From: Actinomycetota bacterium | GTDB lineage: Bacteria; Actinomycetota; Actinomycetes; Mycobacteriales; Mycobacteriaceae | Length of the DNA stretch: 64,000 nucleotides | Assembly (NCBI GenBank): GCA_018268465.1 | Contig: JAFDWN010000005.1 | Location: 186,001-250,000 of the forward strand | Direction of reading: 5' to 3' | Part shown: positions 10,401 to 17,930 of the stretch, piece after piece | How positions within the stretch are numbered: the first letter of the stretch is position 1 | How the letters are laid out: every line of letters begins with the position of its first letter | The notes under the pieces: model-generated | Seen by the model: the letters and a program-made list of their open reading frames with translations, nothing else | What the model was told of the DNA's origin: nothing | Database searches by the model: none | Program-made: the position numbers and the translations under genes

Positions 10401-10646
10401 GAGACGCTGCTGAGCCGTGGCACCGAGGCTGACCTCGTCGAGACGCAGCGGGCGATCGACCGGCTGGCGGGTGTCGCGACCGAGGACGGCTTCGTGATGC
10501 GCGACATCTGGCTGCTGCGGATGCGTACCCAACTGGCCCGCGCCCGCGGTGACGACACCACCTACCGCAACCTGGTGAGCCGATACCGAGCGATGGCGGA
10601 ATCGCTTGGCTTCGAAGGACATATGGCTGTGGCCGCGGCTATGTGA
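7488..10646 (+). CDS. Cyclase-domain / STAND ATPase / helical-repeat protein, paralogue 1
   Basis: This 1,052-residue protein starts at ATG 7488, with GGAGG five bases upstream exactly as in both paralogues. Order of domains: a CxxC...CxxC zinc ribbon (residues 8-27); a class III nucleotide cyclase domain (about 38-190) with metal-binding Asp in FADVVRS and TGDG; a P-loop ATPase with GSPGIGKS and Walker B LLIIEDAHW; then helical repeats to the end. There is no C-terminal HTH, unlike the LuxR-fused relatives. The purine-specifying Lys, Asp and Asn of canonical cyclases are replaced: E before FTGDG, Y-A-A-I-G-E, and V-G-M-A-Q-R. Activity may be weak, altered or absent, as in the atypical M. tuberculosis Rv0386. 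It is most likely a signal-sensing switch of unknown output. Confidence 0.85.
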   Translation: MTAVSATCRSCGAAPQEGARFCDACGSPLTAPDVAEYKQVTVLFADVVRSMHIAAALEMERLHEVMTDLAGRSAAVARHFGGTAEFTGDGIMALFGAPAALEDHAFRACRAALDIQREADRLAADVARRDGIALRMRVGLNSGRVIVGAIGSGLGYAAIGETVGMAQRMQSIAPPGGVTVSESTARLVEHAAVLSDPELLPVKGTDRPVPVRHLLAISPRHARVGRAASRLVGRGRELLAVETMLDRAIGGRGAVVGVVGSPGIGKSRLVREVAAVAGGRGVDVVTAYCESQAREIPFHVVSRVLRAGAGVVNLTGTAARARVRARVPDADAQDLLLLDDLLGIADPEVTLPKIDPDARRRRLTALINTGSLARTTPALLIIEDAHWIDEVSESMLTDFLSVITRTPTLVMVTARPEYHGTLTRIAGAQTITLAPLSDSDMATLLAELVGSAPSVADLTAAISGRAAGNPFFAEEMVLEQVQRGVLAGERGAYACDADITEVSVPATVQATIEARIDRLTAPAKQTVHAAAVVGSRFGAHVLTALGVTPALDELVGAELIDEVSPGPDAEYAFHHPVIRAVAYESQLKAERGEVHRRVAAAIESAGPEAVDQNAAVIAEHLEAAGDLHAAYGWHMRAGTWSANRDLAAARVSWERARRIADALSPDDPHTVAMRIAPRTLLCGNGWRVDAEVAARFEELRELCARAGDKASLAVGMAGMVLDHMMHGRVRQGVRLASEQVALLDSIGDPLLTIGAGFAAVILEFHTGQISEVLRWSQRVIDWADGDATKGNVILGSPLAMALICRGISRYCLGVESWRDDLDDAVVMAGDADPATRALVVTWRHSFAVGGGVVLPDDATVRDLEQALRTAERSGDDKALGLAKYALAGVLLTRDTVPDRRRGLELMAQVRDMCLTQRFYRSELPAIDIYAEREKARLGGRDDAIPLIRAAVDEVVGDGRLWYAVGGTALLVETLLSRGTEADLVETQRAIDRLAGVATEDGFVMRDIWLLRMRTQLARARGDDTTYRNLVSRYRAMAESLGFEGHMAVAAAM

Positions 10647-10702
10647 GTCCGGCGCCGCCCGGCGGGGCGGCCACTCTCAGCGCGGCTTCCCCGACCTTTC
10701 GT

Positions 10703-11089
10703 TCAGTTGATGTCGACGTTCAGAGATTTGCCCACCGTGCCGGATACCGTCGCGCTGCGATTTCCGACGGTGGCTGTGGCACTGAATTCTCCTGTTTTCC
10801 AGTCTCTTTCAAACGACGCCGAGACGTCCTTGTTCAGCTTGACCGTGGTGGACACCGCCGACCCGTCACGCGTCCGGGAGATCGAGGACGTTCCCAGGGC
10901 GGCCTTCACGGCGTTGTTGCCGCCAGGCGCATGGGTCGCCGAGAAGCTCCCGTTCTTGCTGGTGCACACCACCGATCCGGGCGATACCTTGCAGGGGGTA
11001 TCGGCACTCGCGATGCCCGCCCCGGACAGGGCGACAGCTCCGGCGGCCACAACCGTTCCCACGCCTATCGCAATCTTGTGAGTCATCAT
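10703..11089 (-). CDS. Small secreted protein of unknown function
   Basis: This 128-residue protein has a classical Sec signal peptide of about 29 residues ending at AGIASADT. The mature part is about 99 residues, rich in Ser, Thr, Val and Gly, with two Cys near its N-terminus (CKV and VCTSKN) that could form a disulfide. The alternating pattern (SATATVGNRSATVSGTVG) suggests a small beta-rich fold. I do not recognise the family; similar small secreted beta-proteins are common in mycobacteria. AGAAGGGA lies just before two adjacent ATG codons, so either may start it. It sits antisense between cyclase-ATPase paralogue 1 and the decayed copy, and its upstream region carries the two-part element shared with 19731-19773. 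Confidence 0.7.
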   Translation of the reverse strand: MMTHKIAIGVGTVVAAGAVALSGAGIASADTPCKVSPGSVVCTSKNGSFSATHAPGGNNAVKAALGTSSISRTRDGSAVSTTVKLNKDVSASFERDWKTGEFSATATVGNRSATVSGTVGKSLNVDIN

Positions 11090-11161
11090 CTTTCCCTTCT
11101 TCGTTGGGACGAGCGGATATTCGACGGGAGGGTGACCATTTCGCCGGATGCCGCTAGGGGA

Positions 11162-11205
11162 ATCGTCACTCTTCTATGACGGGGCGGACTCAGTAGTGCG
11201 CTACT
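11162..11205 (-). promoter_or_regulatory. Two-part regulatory element upstream of secreted-protein gene
   Basis: ATCGTCAC at 11162-11169 and CAGTAGTGCGCTACT at 11191-11205 recur upstream of the gene at 19461-19670 with the same 28-bp offset. The second block contains the palindrome AGTAG-tgcg-CTACT. A further half-site, CTACTGAGT, at 11232-11240 pairs with ACTCAGTAG at 11188-11196. This looks like an operator; the regulator is unknown. Confidence 0.55.
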
Positions 11206-11249
11206 CGATTCCCGGCCGAATTGCGCTGGCGCTACTGAGTGTTGCTCAG

Positions 11250-11397
11250 AGGGTTCCAAGTTCTGCGCCGGGCGCGCAGCGCCGCTGAGGAAAACCAGGC
11301 CACGGTGCTGTTCGCCGACGTGGCGCGCTCGATGCGACGGTGGACCGCTCGGCTTGGTCGCATGGGGTATCGGCGTCCTGGCGGAGGCCTTGCTGTG
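11250..11397 (+). pseudogene. Internally deleted remnant of a fourth cyclase-ATPase paralogue
   Basis: Two short stretches match opposite ends of the intact paralogues. At 11258-11336, in shifting frames, there is a trace of the zinc ribbon (KFCAGRAAPL) and then NQATVLFADVARSM, the cyclase metal-binding motif. From about 11343 the DNA instead matches the C-terminal region: LGLVAWGIGVLAEALL, in another frame, corresponds to LGYEIWGIGALVEALL near residue 965 of paralogue 3, and it ends in TGA at 11395-11397. About 2.8 kb is therefore missing between the two parts. The promoter module of paralogue 2 follows directly, as expected for a tandem unit. Confidence 0.75.
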
Positions 11398-11434
11398 AAA
11401 AACCTGCATGCCCGAGTGCGGCCAGCCATAGCCT
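11394..11434 (+). promoter_or_regulatory. Promoter module of cyclase-ATPase gene 2
   Basis: GAAAAACC, GCCCGAG and GCCATAGCCT are shared in order with the module before gene 3. The presumed -10 TAGCCT (11429-11434) ends 33 bp before the GTG. Its left end overlaps the stop of the decayed fourth copy, just as the next module overlaps the end of gene 2. Confidence 0.55.
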
Positions 11435-11467
11435 GAACGAATCGGACGGGCTAGGGCGGAGGTCGCG

Positions 11468-14400
11468 GTGACGGCAGCGGGGGCGGTATGCCGGTCGTGC
11501 GGCGCGACGGCGCATGAGGGCGCGAGATTCTGCGCCGATTGCGGGACCTCCTTGGCGGCATCCGGGCAGTCCGCGGAGTACAAGCAGGTCACGGTGCTGT
11601 TCGCTGACGTGGTGCGCTCGATGGATCTCGCGGCGAATCTCGATGTCGAGCGGCTGCGCGAGATCATGACCGAGTTGGTCGAGCGGTCGGCCTCGGTGGT
11701 GCGGCGCTGCGGCGGAATAGTCCAGCACACCGGTGACGGTGTGATGGGGCTGTTCGGCGCACCGGTGGCGCTGGAGGACCATGCCTTACGGGCCTGCCGG
11801 GCCGCCCTCGACATCCAGGCCACGGCGACCAGCATGGCGGGCGAGGTGGGCCGCCGCGACGGTGTGGCGTTGCGGATGCGGGTGGGTCTGAACTCGGGAC
11901 GGGTCATCGCCGGGGACGTCGGATCGGGGTCGCTGGGTTACGCCGCCACCGGCGAGCCCGTCGGCATGGCGCAGCGGATGCAAGCGGTGGCCCCACCCGG
12001 CGGGATCCTGCTCTCGGAGTCGACGGCGCAGCTGGTGGAACACCGCGCCACACTGGCCGAACCCGAGTGGGTGCACGTCAAGGGATCCGACGCACCCCTG
12101 CGGGCTCGCCGGCTGGTCGCGATCGGCGCGCGCGACGGCCTAACCGCACGCGACGCGACTCTGGTGGGCCGGCGCTGGGAGATGGCCGCCCTCGACGCGA
12201 TGATCGAGCGCACCGCGACCGGCCATGGCGGCATCCTGAACCTCGTGGGACCGCCCGGTATCGGCAAGAGCCGCGTCGCGCGGGAGGCCGCTGAGCTGGC
12301 GATGCGCCGCGGAGTCGCGGTGTCGTGGGGGTTCTGCGAGTCGCACGCGCGCGACATCCCGTTCCATGCCGTCACCCGACTGCTGCGCGCGGGTAGCGGT
12401 GCCGCCGGTCTGGACGACGCGGCCGCCCGTGCGCGTATGCGCGAACGGCTTCCCGGCGCTGACCCGCAGGATCTGCTGTTATTCGACGACCTGCTCGGCA
12501 TCGCCGACCCAGGGGCGACGCTGCCCCCGATCGACCCCGAGGCCCGGCGGCGGCGGTTGACCGCGCTGGTCAACACCGCAACGCGGGCCCGCGCCGAACC
12601 GGCGCTGTTCATCATCGAGGACGCCCAATGGATCGACGCGGTCAGCGAGGCGATGCTGGTGGAATTTCTCGGCGTCGTTCCCAGCACCCCGTCGATGGTG
12701 CTGATCACCTCCCGGCCGGACTACGGCGGCATGCTCGCGCGATTACCCGCCGCGCAGACGATTGTGCTGACTCCCCTCGACGATTCCGAGATGGCGGAGA
12801 TGCTGGGTGAGCTGCTCGGAGTCGATCCCTCCGTGCGCGGGCTGACGGCGATCGTCGCCGAGCGCGCCGCGGGGAATCCGTTCTTCGCCGAGGAGATGGT
12901 GCGTGAGTTGGCCCAGCGCGGCGTACTGACCGGCGAGCGCGGCCGCTACTCCTGCCACGCCGACGTCGCCGACATCGCAGTACCCGCAACGGTGCAGGCG
13001 GCCATCGCGGCCCGCATCGACCGGCTCAGCTTCCGGGCCAAACAGACCTTGAGCGCGGCGTCGGCGATCGGAATGCGCTTCGACACGGAGCTGCTGCGCG
13101 TGCTGGGCGTCGTCCCCGACTTCGACGAGCTGCTGGGCGTCGAATTGATCGATCGGGAGCAGATCGGCCCGCACGCCGAGTACGCCTTTCGGCATCCCCT
13201 GATTCGCGCGGTCGCCTACGAGTCGCAGCTCCGAACCGACCGGGCGCGGTGGCACCGGCGCTTGGCGACGGCGATTCAGGACCGCGAACCGGATTCGGTG
13301 GAGGAGAACGCGGCGCTGATCGCCGAACATCTGCAGGCCGCAGGCGACCCGCTCGAGGCGTACGGCTGGCATATGCGCGCTGCGGCCAGGTCGGTCAACC
13401 GTGATCTCGACGCGGCCAGGGGCAGCTGGGAACGCGCTCGCCGCATCGCCGATGGGCTGCCCGCCGACAACCCCGTCCGCTTGTCCCTGCGCATCGCCCC
13501 GCGCACGATGCTGTGTGCGACGGCGTGGCACCCTCTGCAGGAAACCCCGGGCCGTTTCGCGGAGTTGCGGGAGTTGTGCACCGCTGCCGACGACAAGGTC
13601 TCGCTGGCCATCGCCATGTCCGGACCCATCGCCGAACTCATGTACACCGGTCGGTCGCGGGACGGGTCGGCCCTGGCAACCGAGCAGATGACGCTGCTGG
13701 AATCGGTCGAGGATTCCACCCCGACGATGGCGCTGGCATTTGTGGCGTTTTGCACCTGGTTCGACAGCGGCGACATCGACGAGATCCTGCGCTGGTCGCA
13801 GACAGTGATCGACCTCGCCGACGGAGACCCGGCCAAGGGCGGCGGCTTCGGTATGGCGTCGCCGCTGGCAGCCGCGCTGGCCTGGCGCGGGGTGGCCCGA
13901 TCCTGGCTTGGACGCGGCGGCTGGCACCAGGATTTCGACGACGCCGTCGCCATGGCCAGGAACAGCAATCCGGCCGCCTTCGCCGCGGTCACCGCGTGGG
14001 CATACGGCAGCGCCCTCACCTTTGGTGGGCGCTTGGTCGACGACGCCTTGCTGGGCACCATCGAGGGCGCCCTGCAGACCGCGCGAAGCACCACCAACGA
14101 CGTCGTGGTGGCCCTGGCCGAGTTGACGTTGGGTAGCGCGCTGCTGAGTCGGGACGCGCCGGCCGAACGTCGTCGGGGTTTGGAGCTGATGGTCCTGGTC
14201 CGCGGGTGGATGGCGGAACGTGCGCCCTTCCTGGCCCCGGTCGCCGACGTGTGGGTCCGTCGCGGCGGAGGCCCCGGCGAGCGGGACGCCGCGATACCGG
14301 TGATGCGCAGGGTGGTGGACGAATTGCACCAGGCCGGACGACTCTCCTATCTCGTCTGGGCCACCGGGGTATTGGTGGAGACCCTGCTGGCTCGGGGCGC

Positions 14401-14653
14401 GGCGGCCGACCTGATCGAGGCACAGGAACAGATCGACCGGTTGGCGACACTGCCGGCCGACGGAATCGCGATCCGCGACATCACCGCCCTGCGGCTGCGC
14501 ACGCTGCTGGCGTGCGCCCGCGGTGACGCCGGTGCCGCCCGGGATCTGGTGGAGCGTTATCACGCCATGGCCGCATCGCTGGGCTTCGAGGGGCACCTCG
14601 CCTGGGCCGACGACCTACGGAAAAACCATCTGCCCGAGGTCCGCCGGCCATAG
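11468..14653 (+). CDS. Cyclase-domain / STAND ATPase / helical-repeat protein, paralogue 2
   Basis: This 1,061-residue protein begins at GTG 11468, five bases after GGAGG. It keeps the zinc ribbon (CRSCG...CADCG), cyclase domain (FADVVRS, HTGDG), P-loop ATPase (GPPGIGKSR, FIIEDAQW) and long helical-repeat tail, without an HTH. The residue before HTGDG is Gln instead of the canonical catalytic Lys, as in M. tuberculosis Rv0386, so any cyclase activity would be non-canonical. Long stretches of its ATPase region are almost identical at DNA level to paralogue 3 (around 12535-12645 and 15765-15875), indicating recent duplication or gene conversion. Its last codons lie inside the promoter module of paralogue 3. 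Confidence 0.85.
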   Translation: MTAAGAVCRSCGATAHEGARFCADCGTSLAASGQSAEYKQVTVLFADVVRSMDLAANLDVERLREIMTELVERSASVVRRCGGIVQHTGDGVMGLFGAPVALEDHALRACRAALDIQATATSMAGEVGRRDGVALRMRVGLNSGRVIAGDVGSGSLGYAATGEPVGMAQRMQAVAPPGGILLSESTAQLVEHRATLAEPEWVHVKGSDAPLRARRLVAIGARDGLTARDATLVGRRWEMAALDAMIERTATGHGGILNLVGPPGIGKSRVAREAAELAMRRGVAVSWGFCESHARDIPFHAVTRLLRAGSGAAGLDDAAARARMRERLPGADPQDLLLFDDLLGIADPGATLPPIDPEARRRRLTALVNTATRARAEPALFIIEDAQWIDAVSEAMLVEFLGVVPSTPSMVLITSRPDYGGMLARLPAAQTIVLTPLDDSEMAEMLGELLGVDPSVRGLTAIVAERAAGNPFFAEEMVRELAQRGVLTGERGRYSCHADVADIAVPATVQAAIAARIDRLSFRAKQTLSAASAIGMRFDTELLRVLGVVPDFDELLGVELIDREQIGPHAEYAFRHPLIRAVAYESQLRTDRARWHRRLATAIQDREPDSVEENAALIAEHLQAAGDPLEAYGWHMRAAARSVNRDLDAARGSWERARRIADGLPADNPVRLSLRIAPRTMLCATAWHPLQETPGRFAELRELCTAADDKVSLAIAMSGPIAELMYTGRSRDGSALATEQMTLLESVEDSTPTMALAFVAFCTWFDSGDIDEILRWSQTVIDLADGDPAKGGGFGMASPLAAALAWRGVARSWLGRGGWHQDFDDAVAMARNSNPAAFAAVTAWAYGSALTFGGRLVDDALLGTIEGALQTARSTTNDVVVALAELTLGSALLSRDAPAERRRGLELMVLVRGWMAERAPFLAPVADVWVRRGGGPGERDAAIPVMRRVVDELHQAGRLSYLVWATGVLVETLLARGAAADLIEAQEQIDRLATLPADGIAIRDITALRLRTLLACARGDAGAARDLVERYHAMAASLGFEGHLAWADDLRKNHLPEVRRP

Positions 14654-14656
14654 CCT
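14618..14656 (+). promoter_or_regulatory. Promoter module of cyclase-ATPase gene 3
   Basis: CGGAAAAACCATCTGCCCGA and CCATAGCCT repeat the module seen before gene 2. TAGCCT (14651-14656) starts on the TAG stop codon of gene 2 and ends 34 bp before the GTG of gene 3. The module was evidently carried along with each duplicated unit. Confidence 0.55.
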
Positions 14657-14690
14657 TGTCCGATCGGGACGCTGGTGGGTGGAGGTTCTC

Positions 14691-17600
14691 GTGACGGCTG
14701 TGGGCGCGGTATGCCGGTCGTGTGGCGCAACGCCCCTGCCGGGCTCCCGGTTCTGCGCGGGATGCGGGTCACCATTGGCGGCAGCCTCACAGGCCGCGGA
14801 GTACCGGCAGGTCACTGTGCTGTTCGCCGACGTGGTGCGCTCGATGCAGATCGCCGCCACCCTGGACGTGGAGCGGCTGCGTGAGATCATGGCCGAGCTG
14901 GTGGAGCGTTCGGCGGCGGCGGTGCGGCGCCGCGGCGGCGCCGTCCAGCACACCGGCGACGGTGTGATGGGGCTCTTCGGAGCTCCGATGGCGTTCGAGG
15001 ACCACGCCTTTCGCGCATGCCTGGCTGCACTGGACATCCAGGTGCTGGCCGGCGGCCTGGCTCGCGAGGTAGCCCGCCGCGACGGTGTCGCCCTGCAGGT
15101 GCGCGTGGGTCTGAACTCGGGGCGCGTCATCGCCGGGGACGTCGGTTCGGGGTCGCTGGGGTACGGCGCGTTCGGGGAGCCGGTCGGGGTGGCGCAGCGG
15201 ATGCAGTCGGCCGCGGCGCCCGGCGGAGTGCTGCTGTCGGTGTCGACCGCACGCCTCGTCGAGCATCGGGTGGCACTTGCCGAGCCGGAGTGGGTGTACG
15301 TCAAGGGATCCGACGAGCCGGTGCAGGCGCGCCGGCTGGTGGCGATCCGCCCCTGGGACGGGGCGGTCGGTCGTATCGACACGACGCTGGTGGGCCGGCG
15401 CTGGGAGATGGCGGCCCTCGAGGCGATGGTCGACCGCACCGTCACCGGCCGTGGTGGTGTCGTGAGTGTGGTGGGGCCGCCGGGTATCGGCAAGAGCCGC
15501 GTCGCGCGGGAGGCCGCCGAGCTGGCGAGCAACCGCGCAGTCCAGGTCTGCTGGGGGTTCTGCGAATCCCACACCCGCGACGTCCCGTTCCACGCGGTCG
15601 CACGGCTGCTGCGGGCGGGCACCGGCGTGGCTGATCTGGACGGCGCCGACGCGCGGGCCCGCCTTCGTGACCAATTGCCCGGCGCCGACCCGCAGGATCT
15701 GCTGCTCCTCGATGACCTGCTCGGCATCGCCGACCCCGGGGCGACGCTGCCCACGATCGACCCCGAGGCCCGGCGGCGGCGGTTGACCGCGCTGGTCAAC
15801 ACCGCAACGCGGGCCCGCGCCGAACCGGCGCTGTTCATCATCGAGGACGCCCAATGGATCGACGCGGTCAGCGAGGCGATGCTGGCCGACTTCCTCGACG
15901 TCATGTCGGGTACCGCGGCTATGGTGCTGATCACCTCCCGCCCCGAATACCACGGCGCGCTGACGCGGGTTCCCGCCGCGGAGACCATCGTCCTTGCCCC
16001 GCTTGATGATTCGAAGATCGCCGTGCTGCTCAGCGAACTTCTCGGGGCTGATTCCTCGGTCACCGAGCTGGCGGCGATCATCGTCGAACGGGCCGCCGGG
16101 AATCCGTTCTTCGCCGAGGAGATGGTGCGTGAGCTGGCCCAGCGCGGCGTGCTGACCGGCGAGCGCGGCCGTTACGCCTGCCACACCGGTGTCGCCGACG
16201 TCGCGGTACCCGCGACGGTGCAGGCGGCCATCGCGGCCCGCATCGACCGGCTGAGCACCCCCGCCAAGCGAACGGTGAACGGGGCGTCCGTCGTCGGAAT
16301 GCGCTTCGAGGCGGCGCTGCTCACCGACCTGGATATCGATCCGGCGTGGGATGAGTTGCTCGACACGGAGCTGATCGAACAGACCCGGCCCGGTCCGAAC
16401 GTCGAATACGTCTTCCGTCATCCGCTGATCCGCACGGTGGCCTACGAGTCGCAGCTCAAATCCGACCGCGCCCAGTGGCATCGGCGCCTGGCGACGGCGA
16501 TTCAGGACCGCGAACCGGACTCGGTGGAGGAGAACTCGGCGCTGATCGCCGAACACCTGCAGGCCGCGGGCGACGTGCACGCCGCCTACGCCTGGCATAT
16601 GCGCGCCGCCGCTTGGTCCGTCACCCGCGACGTCGCTGCCGCGCGGGTCAGCTGGGAGCGCGCCCGAGAGATCGCCGACGGGCTGCCCGCCGACGAGCCC
16701 GGCCTGGCGTCGATGCGTATCGCCCCCCGCACCATGCTGCGCGCCACCGACTGGCAGGCCCGATCGGTTCAGGAGAGCCACCGCCACTTCGTGGAGCTGC
16801 GTCAATTGTGTATGGAGGCCGGTGACACGGTCTCGCTGGCCGTCGGCATGAGCGGGGTGATTTCGGAGCTCCTGTACGCGGGACGGTCGGGTGAGGGTGC
16901 GCGGCTGGCATCAGAACAGGTGGTGTTGCTGGAGTCGATCGGCGATCCCGACCTGACCACCGGGCTGGCCTTCGTCGCATTCGCCACCTGGTTCGCCACC
17001 GGGGCCGTCGGCGAGATCCTGCGGTGGTCTCAAACCGTCATCGATCTCGCCGACGGCGACGCCACCAGGGGGGCCGGCTTCGGGGTGGAATCGCCGCTGG
17101 CCATCGCGCTGGCCTTCCGGGGCGTCGCACGGTGTTGGCTGGGGATTCCCGGCTGGCGGCACGACTTCGACGAGGCCCTCGCGATGGCCCGAGACGGCGG
17201 GCCGGCGACCCTGGGTGTCGTCGTCACCTGGACCTACGGTGTGGCCATTGCGTACGGGGTGTTGCCGGCCGACGACACGGCAATGAGTGCGATCGAGGAG
17301 TCGGTATGCACCGCCCGTAGGTCGAGCAGCGATCTCGCGTTGATCTTCGCCGAGTACACGCTGGGGAGCACGCTGCTGAATCGGGACGATGCGACCGATC
17401 GCCGCCGCGGACTTGAGATCATGGCAGAGGCCCGCGAGTGGCAGCGGCTGCGTATCCCCTCGCTCGTTCCGCTCACCGAGCTGTTGGCGGCCCGGGAGAG
17501 GGCTCGGCTCGGTGACCACGACGCCGCCATTTCGGCTATCGGTGTGGCCATCGACGAGCTGCACCAGGACAGGCTCGGCTACGAGATCTGGGGTATCGGC

Positions 17601-17867
17601 GCGCTGGTGGAGGCGCTGCTGGATCGGTGCGCCGAGGGCGACCTCGCCGAGGCGCAGGAACAGGTCGACCGGCTGGCGACACTGCCGGCCGAGCGATCGG
17701 CGATCCACGACATCACCGTGCTGCGGCTGCGCACACTGCTCGCGCGGGCCCGCGGTGACGATCCCGGATACCGGGACCTGGCGCAGCGCTATCGTGCGAT
17801 GGCGGAAACCCTTGGCTACCAGGGCCATATCGCTTGGGCCTCAGCGATGGTCGAGCCGTCGGGCTGA
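14691..17867 (+). CDS. Cyclase-domain / STAND ATPase / helical-repeat protein, paralogue 3
   Basis: This 1,058-residue protein starts at GTG 14691 after GGAGG, 37 bp past the stop of paralogue 2. Domain order and motifs equal those of paralogue 2: zinc ribbon (CRSCG...CAGCG), cyclase with FADVVRS and Q-HTGDG, Walker A GPPGIGKSR, Walker B FIIEDAQW, then helical repeats. The frame is open upstream to 14523, but that extension is the antiparalogous end of gene 2 and is not expected to be translated. The three paralogues differ most in the helical repeats, which suggests that ligand or partner recognition diverged while the switch core was kept. Confidence 0.85.
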   Translation: MTAVGAVCRSCGATPLPGSRFCAGCGSPLAAASQAAEYRQVTVLFADVVRSMQIAATLDVERLREIMAELVERSAAAVRRRGGAVQHTGDGVMGLFGAPMAFEDHAFRACLAALDIQVLAGGLAREVARRDGVALQVRVGLNSGRVIAGDVGSGSLGYGAFGEPVGVAQRMQSAAAPGGVLLSVSTARLVEHRVALAEPEWVYVKGSDEPVQARRLVAIRPWDGAVGRIDTTLVGRRWEMAALEAMVDRTVTGRGGVVSVVGPPGIGKSRVAREAAELASNRAVQVCWGFCESHTRDVPFHAVARLLRAGTGVADLDGADARARLRDQLPGADPQDLLLLDDLLGIADPGATLPTIDPEARRRRLTALVNTATRARAEPALFIIEDAQWIDAVSEAMLADFLDVMSGTAAMVLITSRPEYHGALTRVPAAETIVLAPLDDSKIAVLLSELLGADSSVTELAAIIVERAAGNPFFAEEMVRELAQRGVLTGERGRYACHTGVADVAVPATVQAAIAARIDRLSTPAKRTVNGASVVGMRFEAALLTDLDIDPAWDELLDTELIEQTRPGPNVEYVFRHPLIRTVAYESQLKSDRAQWHRRLATAIQDREPDSVEENSALIAEHLQAAGDVHAAYAWHMRAAAWSVTRDVAAARVSWERAREIADGLPADEPGLASMRIAPRTMLRATDWQARSVQESHRHFVELRQLCMEAGDTVSLAVGMSGVISELLYAGRSGEGARLASEQVVLLESIGDPDLTTGLAFVAFATWFATGAVGEILRWSQTVIDLADGDATRGAGFGVESPLAIALAFRGVARCWLGIPGWRHDFDEALAMARDGGPATLGVVVTWTYGVAIAYGVLPADDTAMSAIEESVCTARRSSSDLALIFAEYTLGSTLLNRDDATDRRRGLEIMAEAREWQRLRIPSLVPLTELLAARERARLGDHDAAISAIGVAIDELHQDRLGYEIWGIGALVEALLDRCAEGDLAEAQEQVDRLATLPAERSAIHDITVLRLRTLLARARGDDPGYRDLAQRYRAMAETLGYQGHIAWASAMVEPSG

Positions 17868-17930
17868 GCACTGAGGCCCGAATGTCGAGCGGTACACCCA
17901 GCCATCCGCGGCAGCCGGGTCAACGCCCGT

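Noticed and set aside
12743-14596. Long antisense ORF of 617 codons opposite cyclase-ATPase gene 2
   Set aside because: Typical GC-rich shadow frame: no recognisable domain, no ribosome site, Gly/Arg/Gln-rich composition, and the sense strand encodes a clear protein. The same holds for 14787-16805 and 47028-49070.
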